Program-made: the position numbers and the translations under genes
Notes under the pieces: model-generated
The model's input: only the letters and a program-made list of their open reading frames with translations
What the model was told of the DNA's origin: nothing
Databases searched by the model: none
Shown here: positions 9,274 to 16,414 of the stretch, one piece after another
Numbering within the stretch: the first letter of the stretch is position 1
Layout: each line of letters starts with the position of its first letter
Source of the DNA: Polynucleobacter victoriensis
Lineage (GTDB): Bacteria > Pseudomonadota > Gammaproteobacteria > Burkholderiales > Burkholderiaceae
Reading direction: 5' to 3'
DNA: 64,000 bases
Assembly (NCBI RefSeq): GCF_900187875.1
Contig: NZ_FYEX01000001.1
Span: forward strand, 1,166,502-1,230,501

Positions 9274-10219
9274 GATGAGTTATTTCAAAGTAATTTTTTG
9301 CTGCATTGGCATCTTGATTGATGGCCGTTTTAAGTGTTTCTAAATCGTTATATTTTTCTTCGTCTCTTAATTTTTTTAATAGCTCAACTCGGACTAATTT
9401 TCCGTAAACGTTTTGTTGAAAATTGAAAACATGAACTTCTAATAAATACCTTCCTGAGTCATCAACTGTGGGTCGTTGCCCTAAGCTTGCAACTGCAGGT
9501 AATGGATTGTCGCTTAAGCCGTGTACTTGTGCGATAAAAATGCCACGTGCTGCTGGTTTTCTTTTATGTAGTTTGTTGGCGACTGCGAGATTTAAGGTTG
9601 GAAAACCAAGATTTCTTCCTAATTTTTGACCGTGCAGTACATGACCGCTCAGCATATAGGGTCTACCCAATAATTCTTGAGCTAATTCCATTTGACCATT
9701 CGCTAATGCAACTCGAATTGCTGAGCTAGAGATTCTTTCTTGATTTTCACTGTTGAGCGTGTCCATACGTTCAACAACAAAACCGTGCTGCTTGCCAGCT
9801 AAAGTTAAATCAGAAAAATTACCAGCTCGCTTGGCGCCATAGTGAAAGTCATCGCCAATTAAAATTGATTTCACTTGCAGACCTTGCACCAAAATTTTTT
9901 CTACAAAATTTTCAGGCGTGAGATTGGCAAACGTCTGGTTGAAGTGGACCACCAAAACTTTATCAATACCCATTTCAGCCAAAGCTTCTAGCTTGTCTCT
10001 TAGACCCAAAATTCTAGAAGGTGCTTTTTCAGGTGAGAAGTATTCAATTGGATGCGGCTCGAAAGTCATGACGCATGACTGAACACCCAATTGTTTAGCG
10101 TTATGAACAAGTTTTTTAAGCAATGCCTGATGCCCCCGATGCACACCATCAAAATTGCCGATGGTTAGGGCGCAGGGGGTCCAATCAGATGCGGGAGGGA
10201 TGCCTCTAATTACCTTCAC
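9266..10219 (-). CDS. ribF: Bifunctional riboflavin kinase / FMN adenylyltransferase
   Basis: RibF converts riboflavin to FMN and FMN to FAD. The N-terminal adenylyltransferase half carries TIGNFDGVHRGHQALL, and the C-terminal riboflavin kinase half begins GRPYMLSGHVLHGQKLGRN with LGFPTLN. The start is GTG 10219 (MKVIRGIPP), where homology to RibF begins. It heads the run ribF-ileS-lspA-coaBC-dut and overlaps ileS by 8 bp. Only 27 bp separate its start codon from that of the divergent purN, and a TATAAT on this strand (10237-10232) lies just upstream. Confidence 0.95.
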   Translation of the reverse strand: MKVIRGIPPASDWTPCALTIGNFDGVHRGHQALLKKLVHNAKQLGVQSCVMTFEPHPIEYFSPEKAPSRILGLRDKLEALAEMGIDKVLVVHFNQTFANLTPENFVEKILVQGLQVKSILIGDDFHYGAKRAGNFSDLTLAGKQHGFVVERMDTLNSENQERISSSAIRVALANGQMELAQELLGRPYMLSGHVLHGQKLGRNLGFPTLNLAVANKLHKRKPAARGIFIAQVHGLSDNPLPAVASLGQRPTVDDSGRYLLEVHVFNFQQNVYGKLVRVELLKKLRDEEKYNDLETLKTAINQDANAAKNYFEITHHV

Positions 10220-10246
10220 GTTAAGGTATGAATTATATTGGCGGGC

Positions 10247-10885
10247 ATGACTTCAATTGTGATTCTTATTTCTGGTCGTGGCTCCAACATGGAAGCCATT
10301 GTTAAAGCAGCTCAAAATGAGGCCTGGCCGGCCAAGATTGCAGCTGTTATTTCTAATCGCCCCGAGGCTGGAGGCCTTGATTTTGCTAAGTCTCATGGCA
10401 TTGAGACTGCTGTTTTAGATCATCGATCTTTTAAAGATCGAGCCAGCTTTGATGCCAAATTGGTCGAATTAATTGATTCCTATAAGCCTGATTTGGTGGT
10501 TTTGGCTGGGTTCATGCGTATTTTGACTGGGGATTTTGTGAGGCACTATGAAGGGCGTTTATTAAATATTCACCCCTCTTTACTGCCATTATTCCCTGGA
10601 TTGCATACTCATGAGCAGGCGCTAGAGGCTGGAGTGAGTGAGCATGGCGCCACGGTTCACTTTGTTACAGAGGCTTTGGATCATGGGCCTATGGTCATTC
10701 AAGCAAGTGTGCCTGTCTTGCCTGGTGACACGCCTGATACCTTGGCTCAGCGTGTTTTAAAGCAGGAACATGTGATTTATCCACGCGCAGTGCGCTGGTT
10801 CATTGATAATCGCCTTTCTATTAGCGAAAATCGAGTTTTAGTGAGTCCACCAGAGGCTCAGCTACTCACCTCTACGGATAAATAA
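10247..10885 (+). CDS. purN: Phosphoribosylglycinamide formyltransferase
   Basis: PurN transfers a formyl group from 10-formyl-THF to GAR in purine synthesis. The 212-residue protein starts MTSIVILISGRGSNMEAI. It contains GFMRILTGDFV, the catalytic NIHPSLLPLFPG (Asn, His) and HGATVHFV, and the catalytic Asp lies in ALDHGPMVIQ. I chose ATG 10247 over an in-frame TTG 9 bp upstream on the basis of this N-terminus. No Shine-Dalgarno is obvious before the ATG. The methyltransferase gene follows after 3 bp. Confidence 0.95.
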   Translation: MTSIVILISGRGSNMEAIVKAAQNEAWPAKIAAVISNRPEAGGLDFAKSHGIETAVLDHRSFKDRASFDAKLVELIDSYKPDLVVLAGFMRILTGDFVRHYEGRLLNIHPSLLPLFPGLHTHEQALEAGVSEHGATVHFVTEALDHGPMVIQASVPVLPGDTPDTLAQRVLKQEHVIYPRAVRWFIDNRLSISENRVLVSPPEAQLLTSTDK

Positions 10886-10888
10886 TTA

Positions 10889-12250
10889 ATGTCTACTGAT
10901 CAAAAAGCCATTGCGGCCCGAGCAAAAGCACTGCCTCAGCATGTCGAGCATCTTGGCGTTGTTATTACTGAGTTGATGAAGTTTGCTCACCCTGCTGATA
11001 TGGTTGTGAGTAGGTATTTCCGCTCAAACCCACGTTTGGGTAACAGAGACAGAGCGTTAATTGCAGAAGCTTCATTCACCTTCTTAAGAAGAAAAACAGA
11101 GATTTCTCAATTTGCTGAGAGTGGTGCCGGTCCTTTGGCGCGCCGCTTAGCTTTGTTATCTCTCTTGGTCACCATGATTGAGAGTGGCCTGGGGTCTGGC
11201 AACAGAGCAGAGAGCGCCTTGGCGGATTTGGCTTTTGTGGTTCATCCTAATGAGATAGATTGGTTAAGGCGCTTTGGCACCATTGAACGTCAAAATTTAG
11301 CCCCTCTAACTCGTGTGAACTTGCCTGAGTGGATTTGGAATGCGCTAGGTTCATCGGTGTCTAAAGACGAGTGCCTACCGCTTGCGGAAGCGATGCTGAG
11401 AGCCGCGCCGCTCGATTTGCGCGTAAACACCATCAAAACCCAAAGAGATGAGCTTCTGGGGGTCTTAAATGACCTTGGTGGGCGTTATGCTGCGGAGCCA
11501 ACTCCCTTCGCGCCCAATGGCGTTAGATTAAAGGGTAAGCCAGCTTTGCAAACCCAAGAATTCTTTAAAAATGGCTATGCTGAGGTTCAAGATGAGGGTA
11601 GCCAGTTGTTAAGCATGCTCTTAGAGCCAAAGCGCGGTGAGATGGTGGTTGATTTTTGTGCTGGCGCAGGTGGCAAGACCCTTTCATTGGGTGCCATGAT
11701 GAAGTCCAGTGGCCGTCTCTATGCCTTTGATGTATCAGAAAAGCGTCTAGCGAATTTAAAGCCGCGATTAGCAAAGAGTGGTCTATCCAACGTTCATCCA
11801 GTTTGGATTGATAACGAAAATGATGCCAAAGTTAAGCGTTTAGCAGGAAAAATCGACCGTGTGCTCGTTGATGCACCTTGTAGTGGTCTTGGCACTTTGC
11901 GTCGTAATCCTGATCTCAAATGGCGCCAGTCACCGCAAAGCGTGGCTGAGTTGACTCAAAAGCAGTTGTCCATTTTGACTTCTGCAGCCCGTTTGTTAAA
12001 ACCAGGCGGTCGCTTGGTATATGCCACTTGCAGTTTGATTTCTCATGAAAATCAAGAGGTTGTTGAAGCATTTTTGGCTAATAATCCGCAATTTGAGCTA
12101 AAAGACCCTAAAGAGGTTTTAAGAGATAGCTTCCCGGTCATGGATGGTTTGCCGATTGGGGCAAGTAAAAATAACTCTTGGTGGCAGTTATTTCCTCATA
12201 TTCACGGCACAGATGGCTTTTTTGGGGCAATTTTAGAAAGAAAAGCCTGA
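10889..12250 (+). CDS. RsmB/NOP-family RNA (cytosine-5) methyltransferase
   Basis: This 453-residue SAM-dependent enzyme is related to RsmB, which methylates C967 of 16S rRNA. Its helical N-terminal region (about residues 1-135) resembles the RsmB/NusB-like domain. The catalytic domain contains the SAM motif VVDFCAGAGGKT, the two m5C cysteine motifs VDAPCSGLGTLRRNPD and YATCSLISHENQ, and a C-terminal GTDGFFGAILER. It lies 3 bp after purN. The catalytic chemistry is clear, but the exact rRNA or tRNA target cannot be read from the sequence, so I give no symbol. Confidence 0.88.
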   Translation: MSTDQKAIAARAKALPQHVEHLGVVITELMKFAHPADMVVSRYFRSNPRLGNRDRALIAEASFTFLRRKTEISQFAESGAGPLARRLALLSLLVTMIESGLGSGNRAESALADLAFVVHPNEIDWLRRFGTIERQNLAPLTRVNLPEWIWNALGSSVSKDECLPLAEAMLRAAPLDLRVNTIKTQRDELLGVLNDLGGRYAAEPTPFAPNGVRLKGKPALQTQEFFKNGYAEVQDEGSQLLSMLLEPKRGEMVVDFCAGAGGKTLSLGAMMKSSGRLYAFDVSEKRLANLKPRLAKSGLSNVHPVWIDNENDAKVKRLAGKIDRVLVDAPCSGLGTLRRNPDLKWRQSPQSVAELTQKQLSILTSAARLLKPGGRLVYATCSLISHENQEVVEAFLANNPQFELKDPKEVLRDSFPVMDGLPIGASKNNSWWQLFPHIHGTDGFFGAILERKA

Positions 12251-12310
12251 AGTTAGTAAAAGTAGCTAATTTTCATCTTTTTTCTTTATCTACCTTCTAA
12301 AAAACATGAT

Positions 12311-12350
12311 ATTTATCAAACTCGCCAATTAAATGGTGAGCTTGATAAAT
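12311..12350. repeat. Long imperfect inverted repeat upstream of the desaturase gene
   Basis: The arms ATTTATCAA (12311-12319) and TTGATAAAT (12342-12350) match perfectly. The pairing continues inward through CTC/GAG and GCC/GGT (one G-T pair) after one A-C mismatch, giving about 16 paired positions around the loop AATTAAAT. No T-run follows on the plus strand. The hairpin lies about 50 bp before the desaturase ATG. It could be an mRNA leader structure or the end of the upstream transcript. Confidence 0.6.
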
Positions 12351-12398
12351 AAAACCTTGTTAAAATCCTATTCTTAAGTAAATAGAGAGGATGGCCGC

Positions 12399-13598
12399 AT
12401 GGCTTGGTTAGAAAATACCCGTGATTTTGTGTTGAATTGGTTGGCGAATGGTTACCTAGATTGGTCTGGGTGGCAGATTCTGCTCATCACATTGCTGTTA
12501 ACTCATATCACGATTGCCAGCGTGACAATCTTCTTGCATCGCTGCCAAGCTCATCGTGCTTTGGAATTGCATGCTATCCCTGCACATTTTTTCCGCTTTT
12601 GGTTGTGGTTAACCACTGGTATGGTGACAAAAGAGTGGGCCGCGATTCATCGCAAACACCACGCTAAGTGCGAAACAGTAGATGATCCACACAGCCCTCA
12701 AATCTTGGGTATTGGTACTGTTTTATCTCGTGGCGCTGAGTTATATCGTGCTGAGGCTAAGAATAAAGAAACGATTGAAAAGTTTGGTCATGGCACGCCA
12801 GATGACTGGATTGAGCACAACTTGTACTCTAAGTATCAGTGGCAAGGTGTGGGCTTAATGCTTTTGATTGACCTATTCTTGTTTGGAGCTGTTGGCGCAA
12901 CAGTTTGGGCTGTACAAATGTTGTGGATTCCAATTACTGCTGCGGGCATCATCAATGGTATGGGTCACTACTGGGGCTACCGTAACTACGATTGTGAAGA
13001 TGCCTCTACCAATTTAATGCCATGGGGCATCATCATTGGTGGTGAAGAGCTTCACAATAATCACCATACCTATGCAACTAGCGCAAAGCTATCTAACAAG
13101 TGGTATGAGTTTGATATTGGTTGGGTTTATATCCGCACTCTAGAAATGGCTGGTTTGGCCAAGGTGAAGAAGTTGCCGCCTAAGCCAGTACTCTCAGAGA
13201 TCTCTCAAGCTTCAGAAAAAACATTGCAAGCTGTGATCGCCAATCGTTACGAGTTAATGGCGCGTTATTCCAAGGCTCTGCGTCAAACTTTTGATGCTGA
13301 AGTGAATCATGTACGAGAACTAGCAAATCAATTTAGTGATGAGCATTTGTGGCTATACAAGGATGAAGCTAAGTTGACTGATCAAGAGCGTGAGCGTTTA
13401 GAAAAGTTAATGGCAAGCAACAAGTCTGTGAAGTTAATGGTTGAAATGCGCCGTGATTTAGCTACTCTTTGGGAGCGTTCTCATGTTACTAAGGAGCAGT
13501 TGATTGCTCAGCTACAAGCTTGGTGTAATAAGGCTGAAACCAGCGGTATGACTGGTTTACAAGAGTTTTCTTTGCGCCTGCGTCGTTACACCGTTTAA
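12399..13598 (+). CDS. Membrane fatty acid desaturase (delta-9 type)
   Basis: This 399-residue integral membrane di-iron enzyme has the three histidine boxes of stearoyl-CoA/DesA-type desaturases: HRCQAH (about residues 47-52), HRKHH (about 84-88) and HNNHH (about 225-229). Hydrophobic segments lie around residues 18-45, 55-75 and 145-190. The core ends near residue 265, and a soluble, charged helical extension of about 130 residues (RERLEKLMASN, KEQLIAQLQAW) follows. It would add a double bond to membrane acyl chains. A strong AGAGAGG ribosome site stands 8 bp before the ATG. An overlapping ATG at 12391 is out of frame. Confidence 0.88.
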   Translation: MAWLENTRDFVLNWLANGYLDWSGWQILLITLLLTHITIASVTIFLHRCQAHRALELHAIPAHFFRFWLWLTTGMVTKEWAAIHRKHHAKCETVDDPHSPQILGIGTVLSRGAELYRAEAKNKETIEKFGHGTPDDWIEHNLYSKYQWQGVGLMLLIDLFLFGAVGATVWAVQMLWIPITAAGIINGMGHYWGYRNYDCEDASTNLMPWGIIIGGEELHNNHHTYATSAKLSNKWYEFDIGWVYIRTLEMAGLAKVKKLPPKPVLSEISQASEKTLQAVIANRYELMARYSKALRQTFDAEVNHVRELANQFSDEHLWLYKDEAKLTDQERERLEKLMASNKSVKLMVEMRRDLATLWERSHVTKEQLIAQLQAWCNKAETSGMTGLQEFSLRLRRYTV

Positions 13599-13622
13599 AG
13601 ATAAAGCAATTCGCTAGGCAAT

Positions 13623-13649
13623 AAAAAACCCGCTTAGAGCGGGTTTTTT
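13623..13649. terminator. Bidirectional rho-independent terminator
   Basis: A 12-bp perfect stem AAAAAACCCGCT / AGCGGGTTTTTT with a three-base loop has a T-run on each strand. It lies between the end of the desaturase gene (plus) and the end of rpmG (minus) and can stop transcription from both sides. Confidence 0.92.
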
Positions 13650-13690
13650 ATTTGAAACACTGATTAAAACAACAAATCAATAATGATTGA

Positions 13691-13858
13691 TTACTTAATC
13701 TTTGTTTCTTTGTATGAAACGTGCTTGCGAGCTTTTGGATCAAACTTCATGATTTCCATTTTCTCTGGCATGTTACGTTTGTTTTTTGTAGTCGTGTAGA
13801 AGTGACCTGTACCAGCTGTCGACTCCAACTTGATTTTTTCGCGTCCACCTTTAGCCAT
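13691..13858 (-). CDS. rpmG: 50S ribosomal protein L33
   Basis: This 55-residue ribosomal protein reads MAKGGREKIKLESTAGTG at its start and ends KARKHVSYKETKIK, a full match to L33. It has TGHFYTTTKNKRN and MEIMKFDPKARKHV in order. The Cys pairs of the zinc-binding C+ form of L33 are absent. A Shine-Dalgarno AAGGAGC lies upstream of the ATG. It follows rpmB by 11 bp, the usual rpmB-rpmG operon, and ends at the shared terminator 13623-13649. Confidence 0.96.
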   Translation of the reverse strand: MAKGGREKIKLESTAGTGHFYTTTKNKRNMPEKMEIMKFDPKARKHVSYKETKIK

Positions 13859-13869
13859 TCTGCTGCTCC

Positions 13870-14103
13870 TTAGATTTCACCGCGAGCACGCAAATCAGCC
13901 AATACAGCGTCAATGCCTACTTTATCGATCATGCGAAGACCGGCGTTGGTAATGCGTAAGCTTACCCAACGGTTTTCTGATTCAACCCAAAAACGACGAT
14001 TTTGCAAATTTGGCAAAAAGCGACGTTTAGTCTTATTGTTTGCGTGGGAAACATTGTTGCCGACCATCGGCTTCTTCCCGGTGACTTGGCATACTCTTGC
14101 CAT
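13870..14103 (-). CDS. rpmB: 50S ribosomal protein L28
   Basis: This 77-residue large-subunit protein begins MARVCQVTGKKPMVGNNVSH and contains KTKRRFLPNLQNRRFW, typical of L28. I start it at ATG 14103 behind an AAGGAGTG ribosome site rather than 60 bp upstream, where the extra residues have no homology. It is the first gene of the rpmB-rpmG pair. Confidence 0.96.
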   Translation of the reverse strand: MARVCQVTGKKPMVGNNVSHANNKTKRRFLPNLQNRRFWVESENRWVSLRITNAGLRMIDKVGIDAVLADLRARGEI

Positions 14104-14239
14104 GACACACTCCTTGAAATGCGAAAAAAAGAGATTGTAGCAGGTGCGTGAAAAGTATTCCACTATTTACCTGTCTTTTTATATATTTTTCTCTCCAAGA
14201 CCCATCAAACTTCCGTTAAATGTTAGTGTTTACTACCAT

Positions 14240-14947
14240 TTAGGGCATTAAATTCATGTCTAAAAAAGAAATACCTCCATTTTTCGACACAATACAGTGA
14301 TCAAGCAGATGAACATCAATTAACTCTAGAGCTTGATAAAGAGATTGGGTAAGTTCGATATCTTCTTTACTGGGTTTTAGGCTGCCACTGGGGTGATTGT
14401 GCGCAATGACCAGGTGACTGGCATTTCTGAGTAAACACTCTTTAGCAATTTCTCTGATATGGACGGTGGTTTCAGATATCGAGCCCCTGAATATTTCATG
14501 GATATCAATAACTCGTAAGTGGATATCTAAATACAAGCAAACAAACACCTCATATTCCTTTTTGCCAATTAAGCCAATTAGGTAGTTTTTAACTACCTCA
14601 GTAGAGGTGAGAACGTCATTACGTTTGATTCTTTCAAGGTAGCTGCGTTGAACTAGTTCTTGAATCACTTTTAATTGTGACCACTTAGAAACACCAATTC
14701 CTTTGAATTTATTTAAATCTTCATAGCTAGAACTGAGAATAGAAGAGATCGAGCCAAATTGTTGAAGTAGTCGTTTGGATAAACCCAGTGAGTTTTCACC
14801 AGGGCTGCCGGTTCTTAGAAGTATGGAGAGCAACTCAGCATCACTCATTTGGCTTGGGCCCTGTAATTGCAGTTTTTCTCTAGGTCGATATGACTCGGGG
14901 CTTTGATTTACTGATCTTTGGGCAGATTTTTGTGGGGTAGTTAAAAT
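14240..14947 (-). CDS. radC: RadC / MPN(JAMM)-domain protein, start codon uncertain
   Basis: The protein has the RadC layout. A helix-hairpin-helix N-terminal part (RPREKLQLQGPSQMSDAELL, later FKGIGVSKWSQL) is followed by an MPN/JAMM domain with the metal motif AHNHPSGSLKPSKED. The role of RadC is unresolved despite its old DNA-repair name. The start is a problem: there is no in-frame ATG, GTG or TTG near the expected N-terminus. An ATT at 14947 would give 235 residues, close to the family size. The first ATG, at 14848, gives 202 residues and removes the conserved RPREKL. The frame stays open far upstream, antisense to fkpB and ispH. Confidence 0.8.
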   Translation of the reverse strand: MLTTPQKSAQRSVNQSPESYRPREKLQLQGPSQMSDAELLSILLRTGSPGENSLGLSKRLLQQFGSISSILSSSYEDLNKFKGIGVSKWSQLKVIQELVQRSYLERIKRNDVLTSTEVVKNYLIGLIGKKEYEVFVCLYLDIHLRVIDIHEIFRGSISETTVHIREIAKECLLRNASHLVIAHNHPSGSLKPSKEDIELTQSLYQALELIDVHLLDHCIVSKNGGISFLDMNLMP

Positions 14948-14953
14948 GTGGTC

Positions 14954-15418
14954 ATGACTAATACAAATACAGCCGGCGGCGGCGAAGTTACCGCAACTTC
15001 TTTTTTGACCTTGAATTACAGGATTGCTCTTCCTGAGGGTGGAGATGTCGTCAACACTTTCGAAGATAAGCCTGCGACCTTGATGATGGGCACTGGTCAG
15101 TTTGCTCCAACGTTGGAGCAGGCTTTGCTTGGCATGAAGTTGGGTGAAAGAAAAACTTTTACTTTGGATCCCGAGGCAGCGTTTGGAGTTAAGAACCCTG
15201 ATTTGATCAGAAAGATTTCTATGCAAACGTTGCGTGAGAACAGCTCTCCTGAAGAGGATTATGTGGCTGGCGATATGATTGAGTTCAATGCGCCCAATGG
15301 TGCAACTTACTCTGGAACATTGATTGCAATTGATGGTGATTCTGCAACCTTTGACTTTAATCATCCTTTGTCTGGCAAAACAATTTTGCTTGAAGCGGAA
15401 ATCATTGGAATTCTCTGA
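14954..15418 (+). CDS. fkpB: FKBP-type peptidyl-prolyl isomerase, SlpA/FkpB family
   Basis: This 154-residue protein is an FKBP domain with the inserted-in-flap chaperone domain of SlpA-type proteins. It has LNYRIALPEGG, a flap start LGMKLGERKTFTL, the insert beginning PEAAFGVKNPDLIRKI, and the return NHPLSGKTILLEAEI. It should isomerise Xaa-Pro bonds and bind unfolded proteins in the cytoplasm. I start at ATG 14954, not the GTG 6 bp upstream. It immediately precedes ispH, an arrangement conserved in many proteobacteria. The divergent radC begins only a few bases away. Confidence 0.93.
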   Translation: MTNTNTAGGGEVTATSFLTLNYRIALPEGGDVVNTFEDKPATLMMGTGQFAPTLEQALLGMKLGERKTFTLDPEAAFGVKNPDLIRKISMQTLRENSSPEEDYVAGDMIEFNAPNGATYSGTLIAIDGDSATFDFNHPLSGKTILLEAEIIGIL

Positions 15419-15424
15419 TTGAAC

Positions 15425-16378
15425 ATGACTAATCAACTGCCCAATGAGAGTGCTGTAGATGGAGAAATTCTGCTGGCACAGCCAAGAGGTTTTTGTGCAG
15501 GCGTAGATAGAGCCATCACGATTGTTGAGCAAGCCTTGGAAAAATTTGGTGCGCCGATTTATGTGCGCCATGAAATTGTTCATAACGCCTACGTTGTGAA
15601 TGATTTGCGCTCTAGGGGCGCAGTCTTTGTGGATGAGTTGAGTGAAGTTCCTGCGGGCAATACCGTGATCTTTAGTGCTCATGGAGTTGCTCCTGCCGTT
15701 AGGCAAGAGGCAGAAGCACGTGGGTTGAAAATATTTGATGCAACTTGTCCTTTGGTGACAAAGGTGCATGTTGAAGTAACAAAAATGCGCAAAGAAGGCA
15801 TGCATATCATCATGATTGGTCATCGTGGTCATCCAGAAGTTGAGGGCACCATGGGCCAGGCACCTGACGGCATTCAACTGGTGGAAAACATCAAGGATGT
15901 TGAGGCCTTAGATATTCCTACTAACGCTCCCGTGGCTTATGTAACCCAAACAACTCTGTCAGTCGATGAAACCAAAGAGATTGTTGATGCTTTGAAAAGC
16001 AAATATCCAGCGATCGCTCAACCAAAAAAGCAGGACATTTGTTATGCGACTCAAAATCGACAAGATGCAGTGAAATTCATGGCTCCACAAGTTGATCTAG
16101 TCATTGTCGTGGGCAGTCCTAATAGCTCGAACTCGAATCGCTTGAGAGAATTGTCTGAAAAGTTAGGTGTTGTTTCCTACATGGTGGACCAACCAAGTCA
16201 GCTAAAGCCTGAGTGGTTTGTAGGTAAAAAAAGAGTGGGCTTGACTGCTGGTGCCTCTGCACCAGAAAGCTTGGCTCAGTCGATTATTGAGCGCATTAAA
16301 GAGTTGGGTCCTAAGAACGTGAGAACCCTAGACGGTATTGTTGAAAATACCTCTTTCCCGCTGCCTAAGGGACTCTAA
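15425..16378 (+). CDS. ispH: 4-hydroxy-3-methylbut-2-enyl diphosphate reductase
   Basis: IspH is the 4Fe-4S enzyme that makes IPP and DMAPP in the last step of the MEP isoprenoid pathway. The three cluster cysteines are in PRGFCAGVDRA, FDATCPLVTKVH and QDICYATQNRQ. The substrate-binding HEIVHN, GHRGHPEVEGTMGQ and SPNSSNSNRL motifs are present. ATG 15425 gives 317 residues; a TTG 6 bp upstream, directly after the fkpB stop, is the alternative. dxs and ispA of the same isoprenoid supply lie at 41.6-44.5 kb. The TAA stop is embedded in a hairpin. Confidence 0.96.
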   Translation: MTNQLPNESAVDGEILLAQPRGFCAGVDRAITIVEQALEKFGAPIYVRHEIVHNAYVVNDLRSRGAVFVDELSEVPAGNTVIFSAHGVAPAVRQEAEARGLKIFDATCPLVTKVHVEVTKMRKEGMHIIMIGHRGHPEVEGTMGQAPDGIQLVENIKDVEALDIPTNAPVAYVTQTTLSVDETKEIVDALKSKYPAIAQPKKQDICYATQNRQDAVKFMAPQVDLVIVVGSPNSSNSNRLRELSEKLGVVSYMVDQPSQLKPEWFVGKKRVGLTAGASAPESLAQSIIERIKELGPKNVRTLDGIVENTSFPLPKGL

Positions 16379-16398
16379 AGACTTCTAAAAGTCTTTAG
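16375..16398 (+). terminator. Perfect hairpin containing the ispH stop codon
   Basis: The arms CTAAAGACTT (16375-16384) and AAGTCTTTAG (16389-16398) match over 10 bp with the loop CTAA. The ispH TAA (16376-16378) lies in the left arm. No T-run follows on either strand, so intrinsic termination is unproven; it may instead protect the mRNA 3' end. The convergent argD ends 17 bp beyond. Confidence 0.5.
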
Positions 16399-16414
16399 GG
16401 CACCGCGGTTGCAA

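Noticed and set aside
14948..15877. About 310-codon upstream extension of the radC frame as part of the protein
   Set aside because: It is antisense to fkpB and the 5' part of ispH, shows no family similarity, and its composition fits the reverse complement of conserved coding sequence.
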